Assembly: GCA_910587715.1 (NCBI GenBank)
Contig: CAJUMV010000012.1
Coordinates: forward strand, 23,045 to 87,044
Source: an uncultured Lachnospiraceae bacterium
Lineage (GTDB): Bacteria > Bacillota > Clostridia > Lachnospirales > Lachnospiraceae
DNA: 64,000 bases
Direction of reading: 5' to 3'
Shown here: positions 44,633 to 53,498 of the stretch, one piece after another
Layout: every line of letters starts with the position of its first letter
Numbering within the stretch: the stretch's first letter is position 1
Notes under the pieces: generated by a model
The model's database searches: none
Told to the model about the DNA's origin: nothing
The model's input: the letters and a program-made list of their open reading frames with translations, nothing else
Program-made: the position numbers and the translations under genes

Positions 44633-45601
44633 ATGCTGAAATCTATCAAACCGAAAAAATGGGTAGTAGCTGCATATCTTGCCGTGCCCGTGGCGCTCTA
44701 CGTGTTCACGGTATTTGCACCGCTTGTTGCGGCTCTTTTTTACAGTTTCTTTGAGTGGAAGGGCGGACCGGTAAAAACCTTTAACGGCTTTGCCAATTAC
44801 GCGCAGTTGTTTAGTGACGAGGTGTTCTGGAGTTCCTTCTGGCACAATATCTTTCTGGTGATTGTATGTATCATCGGGCAGATTGGTATAGCGTTTATCG
44901 TTGTACTGCTGATTAATTCCAAGGTAACCAAGCTGCAGGGCATCCACAGAACATTCGGCTTCTTCCCGAGCACCATCTCGGCAGTCTGCATCGGTTTTAT
45001 CTGGCAGATGATTTACGATTCCAAGAGAGGTTTGTTGAATTACTTCTTGGAGAAAATCGGCAGGGAGGACTTGCAGAAAGTGTGGCTGAATGAGCCGGGG
45101 CTGGTAATGCTGCTGGTGTCTATTCCTCTGATTTGGCAGTTCATCGGTTACTATATGGTAATCCTGCTTTCTGCGGTTTCCTCTATCAGTACGGAGGTTC
45201 TGGAGTCTGCGGAAATTGACGGTGCGACAGGAATACAGCGTGCGCGTTACATAGTATTACCTTTGATTAAGAATACTCTGCTTGTATGTATTACCCTTTG
45301 TGTGGCGGGTAACATGAAAGCATTTGATAATATTTACGTTATGACCGCCGGAGGACCGGGCTATTCTTCCATGGTTATGGCAATGTACGGATATAAGGTT
45401 TCCTTCGAGCAGTCCAACTTGGGCTACGGTTCCTGTATTTCTGTCGGCATCTTTGTACTGGCGCTCGCCGTAATTGGCGGTTCTCAGCTTCTGATGAATT
45501 ACTTTATGACGGACAGTTACGACCGTCGGGAGGCAAAACATTTGAAAGAGATTGAGAAAGCAAGAAAACAGGCTATCAAAGCCCGCAAGGCAAATAAGTA
45601 A
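44633..45601 (+). CDS. Sugar ABC transporter permease (MalF/MsmF/UgpA type)
   Basis: A 322-residue inner permease with six main transmembrane helices. The ATPase-contact loop ESAEIDGATGIQRARYIVLPLIK (EAA motif) lies near residues 189-212, and GGPGYSSMVM follows. The C-terminal tail is rich in Lys and Arg. It pairs with the next gene to form the membrane channel for the binding protein upstream. Confidence 0.93.
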   Translation: MLKSIKPKKWVVAAYLAVPVALYVFTVFAPLVAALFYSFFEWKGGPVKTFNGFANYAQLFSDEVFWSSFWHNIFLVIVCIIGQIGIAFIVVLLINSKVTKLQGIHRTFGFFPSTISAVCIGFIWQMIYDSKRGLLNYFLEKIGREDLQKVWLNEPGLVMLLVSIPLIWQFIGYYMVILLSAVSSISTEVLESAEIDGATGIQRARYIVLPLIKNTLLVCITLCVAGNMKAFDNIYVMTAGGPGYSSMVMAMYGYKVSFEQSNLGYGSCISVGIFVLALAVIGGSQLLMNYFMTDSYDRREAKHLKEIEKARKQAIKARKANK

Positions 45602-45616
45602 AGGAGGGGAACTGCT

Positions 45617-46501
45617 ATGGCTAAAGATATGAAAATGACAAAAGTAGAAGACAATTCGGCAGGCACCCGTGTAAAGAGAGGCGTGCTTACGGTAGTGATT
45701 AACTTTTTCTTGTGGTTCTTCTCGCTGACTTGTATTTTCCCGCTGTTCTGGATGCTTTATTCCTCCTTGAAGGAGAAGAGGGTATTCAATGCGGATATCA
45801 TGGGTCTGCCGAAAGAGCCGACGCTGGCGAACTATACGAAGATTTTGTCCAACAAGGACTATCGTCTGATGCAGTCGGTGGGCAACAGTGCAAGGACGAC
45901 AATTTTGTCCGTTCTGCTCATTGTAATCATTGCGTTTATTGTTGGTTATATTCTTTCGAGAATTGACTTCGCGCTGAATAAGCCTTTGTACGTGATGTTC
46001 CTGATGGGAATGCTGATTCCGATTCACTCGCTGATGGTTCCTATTTACATCATTTTTTCCAAGATGGGGCTTTCCAACCACTGGTATACGCTGCTCTTGC
46101 CGTATGTTTCGTTTGCGTTGCCCATGTCGATTTTCTTAGTGCAAGGCTACGTGAAGGGCATTCCCACGGAGCTGGAGGAAGCGGCGGCAATCGATGGTTC
46201 TACGTTCTCAAAAACGTTGTTCGGCATCATTCTTCCGGTATGTAAGCCGATTCTGGTGACCGTTGCGATCATCAACGTGTTCAGCTGCTGGAATGAGTTC
46301 TCCTTCGCCTTGATTTTGATTAAGGACAGGGCGCTGTACACAGTACCGCTGGGATTGAAGCAGTTTACGGGTCAGTTTACGTCGGACTACCCGAAGATTA
46401 TGTCAGCTATGCTGATTACCATGGCTCCTATCGTGATTTTCTACTTCGCATTCAGCAAGCAGATTATCAAGGGTATGGTTGCCGGTGCTGTGAAAGGTTA
46501 A
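45617..46501 (+). CDS. Sugar ABC transporter permease (MalG/MsmG/UgpE type)
   Basis: A 294-residue second permease with six helices. It has the EAA loop ELEEAAAIDGSTFSKTLFGIILP near residues 185-208 and the late stretch ALYTVPLGLKQFTGQFTSDY common in this group. AAAGGAGG lies before ATG 45617, 15 bases after the first permease. No ATPase gene follows; the MsmK/UgpC-type ATPase at 50037 or one elsewhere must energise the system. Confidence 0.93.
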   Translation: MAKDMKMTKVEDNSAGTRVKRGVLTVVINFFLWFFSLTCIFPLFWMLYSSLKEKRVFNADIMGLPKEPTLANYTKILSNKDYRLMQSVGNSARTTILSVLLIVIIAFIVGYILSRIDFALNKPLYVMFLMGMLIPIHSLMVPIYIIFSKMGLSNHWYTLLLPYVSFALPMSIFLVQGYVKGIPTELEEAAAIDGSTFSKTLFGIILPVCKPILVTVAIINVFSCWNEFSFALILIKDRALYTVPLGLKQFTGQFTSDYPKIMSAMLITMAPIVIFYFAFSKQIIKGMVAGAVKG

Positions 46502-46550
46502 AGCGTTTCATAGACTTGGGATTAGAAAATATTATATGGGGGAGTTATAG

Positions 46551-46582
46551 ACCGGGGGCGAGAAATCGTCCCCGGTTCTTTT
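46551..46582 (+). terminator. Terminator of the sugar ABC operon
   Basis: An 11-pair stem, ACCGGGGGCGA (46551-46561) with its complement ending CCCCGGT (46566-46576), one wobble pair and a GAAA tetraloop, followed by TCTTTT. Confidence 0.9.
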
Positions 46583-46604
46583 GGTGATTTTATTGTATTT
46601 TTTA

Positions 46605-46633
46605 TTGACATATACCCCGTGGGGGTATATGAT
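46605..46633 (+). promoter_or_regulatory. CsoR-type copper operator nested in csoR promoter
   Basis: TTGACA (46605-46610), exactly 17 bases, then TATGAT (46628-46633). The spacer is almost wholly a perfect palindrome, ATATACCCC-GTG-GGGGTATAT (46610-46630), the pattern of CsoR copper boxes. Apo-CsoR bound here would shut the promoter; Cu(I) would release it. Confidence 0.85.
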
Positions 46634-46720
46634 GTCTATATCAAATTGATGTCGTTTCCGTACAGACCGTTTCGGTTTATGCGAAATAGCTGCTTAAATT
46701 GATAAAAATGGAGAGAATAT

Positions 46721-47044
46721 ATGAGTGGAGAAAAAACAGCCGCGGGTGATGTCTGTGCCTGCTGTCGGCACAAGAGTACACCGCGGGACGCGGGAGAACA
46801 GAAAAATCTGCAGAACCGTATTAATCGGATCATCGGTCAGCTAAAGGGGATTCAGGGAATGATCGAGGACAACCGTTACTGCGGCGATGTCCTTGTGCAG
46901 ATTGGCGCGGTGGAAAGCGCGCTGCAGAGCCTTGGCTATGTGATTCTGGAGGAGCACATGATGACTTGCGTAGCGGAAGGCGTGCAGCAGGGGAATACGG
47001 AGATTCTCGCGGAAGCCGTGGAGCTGATGAAAAAATTAAAATAG
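46721..47044 (+). CDS. csoR: CsoR-type copper-sensing repressor
   Basis: A 107-residue all-helical repressor of the CsoR/RcnR family. The Cu(I) ligand set is present: Cys54 (NRYCGD), His79 and Cys83 (EEHMMTC), matching the Cys-His-Cys pattern of copper sensors. An extra Cys cluster CACCRH occurs at residues 12-17, which CsoR proteins often lack. The palindromic box in its own promoter indicates autoregulation. copA follows after 76 bases. Confidence 0.9.
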   Translation: MSGEKTAAGDVCACCRHKSTPRDAGEQKNLQNRINRIIGQLKGIQGMIEDNRYCGDVLVQIGAVESALQSLGYVILEEHMMTCVAEGVQQGNTEILAEAVELMKKLK

Positions 47045-47120
47045 CAGACTGGGCAAGCTCAATCGCGAGATTTGTTTTGCGAATGGGCGTGGGCTGAACA
47101 GAGAACGTTGGGAGTCGGAT

Positions 47121-49778
47121 ATGAAAACAGAAAAATTCAACGTGACAGGCATGACCTGCGCCGCTTGCAGCGCGCATGTGGAGAAAGCGGTGCGCGGTGT
47201 TGTGGGCGTCGATACGGTCAATGTCAACTTACTTATGAACAATATGGTAGCGTCGTTTCAGGAGCCGGCTACGGCGGATGCCATCTGTCTCGCGGTGGAG
47301 AAAGCAGGGTATGGCGCGGAGCCTGCCGGCGCGGGCAGCGGAGCCGGAAATTGCGGCGGGGAGAGCTGCAGTGTGAATGGCGGCAGAGGAAGAAGCGGGG
47401 GACAGGATGCCTTTGCGGATCATGAAACGCCGAAACTGCGGCGCAGGCTGATTGCGTCTTTGTGTCTGCTGCTTCCGCTTATGTATGTGTCCATGGGGCA
47501 TCTGATGTGGGGCTGGTATGTGCCGGAAGGACTTGCGGGAAATCCGTGGGCGATTGCGCTGTATCAGCTTCTATTGACCGGATTAGTCATGGTTATCAAT
47601 CAGAAATTCTTTGTAAACGGTTTTACCGGACTGATACACCGTGCGCCGAATATGGATACGCTGGTGGCGCTTGGAAGCGCGGCGGCTTTTGTGTACAGCG
47701 CGGCGGTGATGTTTCGCATGGGCGGCGCATACGGCGTGGGTGATGCGGAAATGGCAATGCATTGTCTGCATGACATGTATTTTGAGTCGGCAGCGATGAT
47801 TCTTACTTTAATTACAGTAGGGAAAATGCTGGAAGCATACAGCAAGGGAAAAACCACGAATGCGGTCAAAAGTCTGATGGACCTTGCACCGAAAAGCGCG
47901 CATGTGCTGCGTGACGGCGTGGAGGTGACGATAGACGCGGATGAGGTGGTAAAGGGAGATACCTTTATCGTGAAGCCGGGCGAGAGCATTCCCGTGGACG
48001 GCGAGGTCATTGCGGGCGAGAGCGCGGTGGACGAAGCGGCGCTTACGGGCGAAAGCCTTCCCGTGGATAAAGGGGCCGGCGACAGGGTCAGTGCGGCGAC
48101 CTTGAACCAGAACGGGGCGCTGACCTGTGTGGCGACGCGTGTGGGCGGAGATACAACTTTAAACCAAATCATTGATATGGTGGAGAATGCGGTGGCGACA
48201 AAGGCGCCCATTGCGCAGGTCGCGGACCGGGTGTCTGGTGTTTTTGTACCGGTGGTCATCACTCTGGCACTCATCACGGGAGCAATCTGGCTGCTTGCGG
48301 GGGCTGGCGCCGGTAAAGCCCTTTCCTACGCCATCAGTGTGCTTGTAATCAGCTGTCCCTGCTCGCTGGGGCTGGCAACGCCTGTGGCAATCATGGTAGG
48401 GAACGGCAGGGGAGCCGGGCAGGGTATTCTCTTTAAGAATGCGACGGCGCTGGAACAGACGGGCAAAACGAATTTTGTAGTGCTGGATAAGACAGGAACT
48501 GTGACGGAAGGGAAACCCCGTGTGACGGATATCTGCCCTGCGGAGGGTGTTTCCGCGGAGGAGCTTTTGCGGGCGGCGGCGACTTTGGAGCAGAAAAGCG
48601 AGCACCCCCTTGCGCGGGCGGTCTGCGAGCGTGCTGAAGAGGAAGGGCTTGTGGCGGATGAGGTTACGGAGTTTCAGGCGCTTCCCGGCTGGGGCGTGGA
48701 AGGCGTACAAAACGGGATTCCCGCGCTGGGCGGAAAGGCTGCGCTGCTTAGGGAGCGCGGGCTGATGACAGATGCGTTTTTGCGGCAGGGCGAAAAAATG
48801 GCGGGAGAAGGGAAAACGCCGCTTTATTTTGCCAAAGGCGGTTCTTTACTCGGTATGATTGCCGTGGCGGACGTGGTAAAGCCGGACAGCGCGCAGGCGG
48901 TACAGGAGCTTAAAAACATGGGCATCCATGTGATTATGCTGACGGGGGATAACAGACGCACGGCAGAGGCGGTTCGCGCGCAGGTAGGCATAGACGCTGC
49001 GGTGGCGGATGTTTTGCCGGGCGATAAGGAGGCGGTCATCAAGCGTCTCTCCGAATACGGAAAAGTGGCAATGGTCGGGGACGGCATCAACGACGCGCCT
49101 GCACTGACGAGGGCGGACGTGGGAATTGCCATAGGCGCCGGCGCGGATGTAGCGCTGGACGCGGCGGACATCGTTCTGGTAAAATCAAAGCTGACGGACG
49201 TATCGGCTGCGGTGCGCCTTTCCAGACAGGTACTGAAAAATATCCATGAAAATCTGTTCTGGGCATTTTTCTATAACTGCATCGGCATTCCTGTCGCGGC
49301 GGGCGTGCTTGTGCCGTTTACAGGGCTTTCCTTAAATCCCATGTTCGCGGCGGCGGCAATGAGTCTGTCCAGCTTCTGCGTGGTCACGAATGCCCTGCGG
49401 CTGAATCTGTTTTCCGTTCGCAGCGCGGCGAAGGACAGAAGGGCGCATATGGTTCCCATGCCGGAGCTGACGAGTGAAATAGAACAACTGCAGCAGACAG
49501 ACAGTCATGCAGCGGGCGGTGAAAACGACAACAGTCAAGAGGAAAGAAAGGAGAATGAGAGTATGGTTAAAGTATTGGATGTAGAGGGCATGATGTGCGG
49601 GAAGTGTCAGGCGCATGTGCAGAAAGCGCTGGAGGGCGTTGCCGGGGTGACGGCAGTGGAGGTTAGTCTGGAAAACAAGACCGCGCGTGTGATGATGGAA
49701 AATGAGATTGCCGACGAGACACTTACGGAAGCCGTGGTGGAGGCGGGCTATGAAGTAAAGGGGTGCCGGACGGCGTAA
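47121..49778 (+). CDS. copA: Copper-exporting P-type ATPase with C-terminal CopZ domain
   Basis: An 885-residue P1B-type ATPase pumping Cu(I) out of the cell. An N-terminal metal-binding domain has GMTCAAC (Cys13, Cys16). The intramembrane site is CPC at 412-414, the phosphorylation motif DKTGT starts at Asp456, and the hinge is GDGINDAP. Unusually, a linker of about 50 polar residues leads into a second metal-binding domain at the extreme C-terminus (815-885) with GMMCGKC (Cys826, Cys829). That domain looks like a fused CopZ chaperone and carries its own ribosome site. Control by CsoR is expected. Confidence 0.95.
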   Translation: MKTEKFNVTGMTCAACSAHVEKAVRGVVGVDTVNVNLLMNNMVASFQEPATADAICLAVEKAGYGAEPAGAGSGAGNCGGESCSVNGGRGRSGGQDAFADHETPKLRRRLIASLCLLLPLMYVSMGHLMWGWYVPEGLAGNPWAIALYQLLLTGLVMVINQKFFVNGFTGLIHRAPNMDTLVALGSAAAFVYSAAVMFRMGGAYGVGDAEMAMHCLHDMYFESAAMILTLITVGKMLEAYSKGKTTNAVKSLMDLAPKSAHVLRDGVEVTIDADEVVKGDTFIVKPGESIPVDGEVIAGESAVDEAALTGESLPVDKGAGDRVSAATLNQNGALTCVATRVGGDTTLNQIIDMVENAVATKAPIAQVADRVSGVFVPVVITLALITGAIWLLAGAGAGKALSYAISVLVISCPCSLGLATPVAIMVGNGRGAGQGILFKNATALEQTGKTNFVVLDKTGTVTEGKPRVTDICPAEGVSAEELLRAAATLEQKSEHPLARAVCERAEEEGLVADEVTEFQALPGWGVEGVQNGIPALGGKAALLRERGLMTDAFLRQGEKMAGEGKTPLYFAKGGSLLGMIAVADVVKPDSAQAVQELKNMGIHVIMLTGDNRRTAEAVRAQVGIDAAVADVLPGDKEAVIKRLSEYGKVAMVGDGINDAPALTRADVGIAIGAGADVALDAADIVLVKSKLTDVSAAVRLSRQVLKNIHENLFWAFFYNCIGIPVAAGVLVPFTGLSLNPMFAAAAMSLSSFCVVTNALRLNLFSVRSAAKDRRAHMVPMPELTSEIEQLQQTDSHAAGGENDNSQEERKENESMVKVLDVEGMMCGKCQAHVQKALEGVAGVTAVEVSLENKTARVMMENEIADETLTEAVVEAGYEVKGCRTA
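49563..49778 (+). CDS. copZ: CopZ-like copper chaperone from internal start within copA
   Basis: Inside copA and in the same frame, AAAGGAG (49547-49553) lies nine bases before ATG 49563. This start would give a separate 71-residue HMA protein with GMMCGKC, the size and shape of CopZ, which carries Cu(I) to the ATPase. The gene can thus make both a fused and a free domain. Whether it is an in-frame fusion of two former genes or a built-in dual product is not decided by sequence. Confidence 0.6.
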   Translation: MVKVLDVEGMMCGKCQAHVQKALEGVAGVTAVEVSLENKTARVMMENEIADETLTEAVVEAGYEVKGCRTA

Positions 49779-50036
49779 ACGGATGCTGCGCAGGCGCCAA
49801 TGCAGGGGCGTTTATGCAAAGTGCACAGGAAAGCGCTATATTCTTAGTCAAATTGCCGTGTGCCTTAAAAAAAAATTAATAATGTAAGCAATATTTACAA
49901 TCGAGAACAAAATCTTTGTGGAATAGTGGTATAGCAAAGGGGACAAAAGTTCGTTATACTAATTTACAGAATTAATCGTCCGGGAAACGATTTATGCGGG
50001 CGAAAAAAATAAAAATAATAATTATAGGAGGCAATC

Positions 50037-51146
50037 ATGGCAAGTTTATCTTTAAAGAATGTCTGCAAGGTATACCCTAACGGATTCGAGGCAGTAAAAG
50101 ATTTCAACCTTGAAATCGCAGATCAGGAGTTTATCATTTTCGTAGGTCCTTCGGGATGCGGTAAGTCTACCACTCTCCGTATGATAGCTGGTCTGGAGGA
50201 CATTTCCTCCGGTGAGCTGAAAATCGGCGACAGAGTTGTGAATGATGTAGAGCCTAAGGACAGAGATATTGCAATGGTATTCCAGAACTACGCTCTGTAT
50301 CCGCATATGTCCGTGTATGATAACATGGCATTCGGTCTTAAGTTAAGAAAAGTTCCGAAGGATGAGATTGACAAGATGGTGAAAGAAGCAGCGAAGATCC
50401 TTGATTTGACAGCTCTCCTTGACCGTAAGCCGAAGGCTCTTTCCGGTGGTCAGAGACAGCGTGTGGCTATGGGTCGTGCAATCGTTCGTAACCCTAAAGT
50501 ATTCCTGATGGATGAGCCGCTGTCCAACTTGGATGCAAAGCTCCGTGTACAGATGCGTGTTGAGATTTCCAAGCTGCACCAGAGACTGGGCACCACCATC
50601 ATCTATGTAACACATGACCAGACAGAGGCTATGACCCTCGGTACCAGAATCGTTGTTATGAAGGACGGCGTGGTACAGCAGGTTGACACCCCTCAGAATC
50701 TGTATCAGAAACCTCAGAATCTGTTTGTAGCAGGCTTCATGGGTTCCCCGCAGATGAACTTCCTTGATGCGGTTGTTGAGAAGAACGGTGATACCGCTAA
50801 CCTGAAGGTTGCAGGTCAGACCATTCCGCTGCCGCCCGCTAAGTCCAAGAAGCTGATTGATGGCGGTTATGTAGGCAAGACTGTTACATTCGGTATCCGT
50901 CCCGAGGATGTATATGATTCCGAGATGTTCATCGAGACTGCTAAGTGTGTATTCGAGTCTACCATCAAGGTTTACGAGCTGCTTGGTGCAGAAGTTTACT
51001 TATACTTCGACCTCGCTGAGTTCCCGATTACTGCCAGAGTAGATTCCCGTACAACGGCAAGACCCGGCGACACTGTTAAGTTTGCTTTCGATGTTGAGAA
51101 GATTCACGTATTCGACAAAGAGACAGAGCAGACCATCACGAACTAA
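50037..51146 (+). CDS. MsmK/UgpC-type sugar ABC transporter ATP-binding protein
   Basis: A 369-residue ATPase. It shows Walker A GPSGCGKST (about 37-45), Q-loop VFQNYALYPHM, signature LSGGQRQRVAMGR, Walker B VFLMDEPLSNLDAKLR, H-loop YVTHDQTEA and a C-terminal TOBE regulatory domain from about residue 240. Such ATPases often serve several sugar importers, which fits a monocistronic unit without its own permeases. The importer at 42939-46501 lacks an ATPase and is the likely partner. AGGAGG precedes the ATG. The 258 bases upstream hold AT-rich DNA and a possible -10 TATACT near 49956. Confidence 0.94.
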   Translation: MASLSLKNVCKVYPNGFEAVKDFNLEIADQEFIIFVGPSGCGKSTTLRMIAGLEDISSGELKIGDRVVNDVEPKDRDIAMVFQNYALYPHMSVYDNMAFGLKLRKVPKDEIDKMVKEAAKILDLTALLDRKPKALSGGQRQRVAMGRAIVRNPKVFLMDEPLSNLDAKLRVQMRVEISKLHQRLGTTIIYVTHDQTEAMTLGTRIVVMKDGVVQQVDTPQNLYQKPQNLFVAGFMGSPQMNFLDAVVEKNGDTANLKVAGQTIPLPPAKSKKLIDGGYVGKTVTFGIRPEDVYDSEMFIETAKCVFESTIKVYELLGAEVYLYFDLAEFPITARVDSRTTARPGDTVKFAFDVEKIHVFDKETEQTITN

Positions 51147-51159
51147 TAAAAATGACTGC

Positions 51160-51192
51160 AGGGGAGGGAGGCGTAAGCATCCCTCCCCTTTG
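51160..51192 (+). terminator. Terminator of the ABC ATPase gene
   Basis: AGGGGAGGGA (51160-51169) pairs with TCCCTCCCCT (51180-51189) around a small GC-GTAA-GC hairpin, followed by TT. The next gene starts 28 bases later, so read-through is likely. Confidence 0.75.
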
Positions 51193-51217
51193 TACGTATA
51201 AGAAGATGGAGGAATAT

Positions 51218-52306
51218 ATGATTTCAAGTCAGATTATTAAGGCAAGTATAGAGGAGCTTTCATCGATTTCCAAGGTTTCCCTTGCGGTATGGGATCCGGA
51301 AGGAAAGGAGATTGCGGCGACCTTTGAGACAGATGATATTTCCCCGTCGCTGGTTTCGGGATTTGTGGATTCTCCCGCCGACAGTCAGGTGATTGGGATA
51401 CACCATCTTCTTAAGGTTTTGGATGAGGAGGAGGTTCTCTTCGTTCTGGATGCGAAAGGCAGCAGCGAGGACACCTACATGATAGGCAGGATTGCGGTCA
51501 GCCAGCTCCAGCACTTGATTGTTGCTTACAAAGAGCGGTACGATCGGAATAACTTTTTCCAGAACCTCCTGTTAGATAATATGCTTCTGGTGGATATTTA
51601 TAACAGGGCGAAAAAGCTGCATATCGAAGCGGTGGTCCCCCGTGCGGTCTTTTTGATTGAGACGGATAAGGAGAAGGACGGCACGGCAATGGAGCTTTTA
51701 AACGGCATGTTCACGGCGCAGGTCGGAGATTACATTACGGCGGTAGATGAGAGCAATGTGATTTTGATTAAGGCGCTTACCCCTGAGGACGGTTATGAGC
51801 GGCTGGGGCAGATTGCCGATACGATTGCGGATATGATGAACATGGAGGCGATGCTCAACGTGCGGGTTGCCTACGGCACAATCGTAGAAGAGCTGAAAGA
51901 AGTGTCGAAGTCCTATAAAGAAGCGAAGATGGCTCTTGACGTGGGCAAAATCTTCTATGCGGAGAAAAAAGTGACGGCATATAATATGCTGGGTATCGGG
52001 CGTTTGATTTACCAGCTTCCGATTAATCTGTGCAGACTTTTTATTGATGAGATTTTCGGCTCTAATGTACCTTCCGAGCTGGACGAGGAAACCCTGACAA
52101 CGATTAATAAGTTTTTCGAGAATAACCTGAATGTGTCCGAGACTTCAAGACAGCTCTATGTACACCGTAATACGCTTGTGTATCGGATTGAGAAGCTGCA
52201 GAAGAGCACGGGATTGGATATTCGTGTTTTCGACGACGCATTGACATTCAAGATTGCGCTGATGGTGGTGAATTACATGAGATATCTGGATTCGCTGGAT
52301 TATTGA
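51218..52306 (+). CDS. CdaR/PucR-type helix-turn-helix regulator
   Basis: A 362-residue regulator. An N-terminal sensing region (about 1-120) is followed by a central GGDEF-like CdaR domain (about 130-270, with NVRVAYGTIVEELKEVSKSYKEAKMAL) and a C-terminal PucR-type helix-turn-helix: NLNVSETSRQLYVHRNTLVYRIEKLQKSTGLDIRVF. Such proteins activate sugar, sugar-acid or purine catabolic genes. Its place behind the ABC ATPase suggests control of sugar uptake, but the ligand is unknown. ATG 51218 has GGAGG (51208-51212) at good spacing; the frame is open further upstream only through the terminator. Confidence 0.85.
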   Translation: MISSQIIKASIEELSSISKVSLAVWDPEGKEIAATFETDDISPSLVSGFVDSPADSQVIGIHHLLKVLDEEEVLFVLDAKGSSEDTYMIGRIAVSQLQHLIVAYKERYDRNNFFQNLLLDNMLLVDIYNRAKKLHIEAVVPRAVFLIETDKEKDGTAMELLNGMFTAQVGDYITAVDESNVILIKALTPEDGYERLGQIADTIADMMNMEAMLNVRVAYGTIVEELKEVSKSYKEAKMALDVGKIFYAEKKVTAYNMLGIGRLIYQLPINLCRLFIDEIFGSNVPSELDEETLTTINKFFENNLNVSETSRQLYVHRNTLVYRIEKLQKSTGLDIRVFDDALTFKIALMVVNYMRYLDSLDY

Positions 52307-52334
52307 CGCACACTGGCGGAAGCAGGAAATGACA

Positions 52335-52378
52335 GAGACAGGATTACATGCTTGCATGTGAGACTGTCTCCTTTTTTT
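52335..52378 (+). terminator. Terminator of the CdaR-type regulator
   Basis: GAGACAG (52335-52341) pairs with CTGTCTC (52364-52370), enclosing ACATGC/GCATGT, followed by C and seven T. Confidence 0.9.
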
Positions 52379-52457
52379 GCCCGCCGGTACGCAGACAGAA
52401 ATTTTGGTTCTGATTTGGTGTGGGCATGCATATACATATATAGGAACGGAGGTTGTT

Positions 52458-53498
52458 ATGTATCAGAAGGAAATCATATATTTGGGATTGTATAAGGACG
52501 GGGACCGTCTGGGAAGCGCGGGCTTTCTCAAGGTGGAAAAACGGGACAAGGACGGAAATCTTTCACTGGTGGTGAAAAACGTGCCCCATTCCATAAACGG
52601 GAAATATCCGGTGCGCTATTACAGCGGCTCGGATTGGAAAGAGGCGGACGGCATCACCGTGCGGGAAGGCGGCGGACAATGGGAAAAGCAGGAGCCGGAT
52701 TCTCTGGAACAGGTGCGTCTGCAGATTATGCTGCCGGGCGGATATTTGGTGGAGGGCGCCAGCAAAGAAGCTGCGAAACGGGCATCTGCCGTGAATGAGG
52801 AAGCGAAAGTCGGACGATTGCCGGATGCGGAACCCGTGATGTCGAAGATGGAGCAGTCAGGAGTCGGGGAGACGGAGCGGGACTTGCAAGAGCTGGCACG
52901 GGAAGGGCAGTCTGCCGTTGCAGAAGCGGACGCAGCGCCGACTGTGTCTTCGCGGGAAGAGGCTGCTGTGCCCGTGCGGGAAAAGAATGTCACTGCGGAG
53001 TTAGACGAGCGACATGTTGTAGAGGAACCTGTCGTGCCGCAGGAGCCGAAAAAAATAGAGCGCATTCCGGTACAGCGTCAGGAAATTCGGGAAGACCGTG
53101 TGGTTTCGGAACAACCGCAGAAACCCCTGATGGCGGATGCCCTTGTTATAGAAGGGTTAAAAGAAGATAAGTGGGAGCAGATTCTGGATACTTACGATAA
53201 TATTCATCCCTACGGTGACGAGCGTGTCTATGTAAAGCTGGCGCCAAAGGATTTTATCATTCTGTCCGGAAAATATCAGCATCTGGTAAATAACAGTTTT
53301 TTGCTGCACGGCTTTTATAATTATCGTCATGTGATTTTGGGAAAAGAAGGAGACGTGTATTATCTGGGCGTGCCCGGTGTTTTCTACGAGAGGGAAAAGA
53401 TGGTGGCGCTGATGTTTGGATTCGAGGCGTTCGAGTGCGAGAGCGGGGAGTCGAAGGCGGGCGAGTTCGGGTATTATCTGCGGAAGGTGGAGTTGTAG
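52458..53498 (+). CDS. Conserved-looking protein of unknown function
   Basis: I do not assign a function to this 346-residue protein. The N-terminal domain (about 1-105) is beta-rich, with YLGLYKDGDRLGSAGFLKVEKRD and VKNVPHSINGKYPVRYYSG. The middle (about 110-235) is a low-complexity Glu/Ala/Val-rich linker. The C-terminal domain (about 245-346) contains DTYDNIHPYGD, SFLLHGFYNYRHVILG and YYLGVPGVFYEREKMVALMFGF. This two-domain layout resembles uncharacterised Lachnospiraceae proteins. No signal peptide or membrane helix is seen. ATG 52458 follows ACGGAGG. Its 3' end overlaps the convergent radical SAM gene by 25 bases. Confidence 0.75.
   Translation: MYQKEIIYLGLYKDGDRLGSAGFLKVEKRDKDGNLSLVVKNVPHSINGKYPVRYYSGSDWKEADGITVREGGGQWEKQEPDSLEQVRLQIMLPGGYLVEGASKEAAKRASAVNEEAKVGRLPDAEPVMSKMEQSGVGETERDLQELAREGQSAVAEADAAPTVSSREEAAVPVREKNVTAELDERHVVEEPVVPQEPKKIERIPVQRQEIREDRVVSEQPQKPLMADALVIEGLKEDKWEQILDTYDNIHPYGDERVYVKLAPKDFIILSGKYQHLVNNSFLLHGFYNYRHVILGKEGDVYYLGVPGVFYEREKMVALMFGFEAFECESGESKAGEFGYYLRKVEL

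Noticed and set aside
49866..49876. Poly-A run considered as a phase-variation tract
   Set aside because: It is intergenic in AT-rich DNA, not in a coding frame, and not placed between promoter elements that I can identify.
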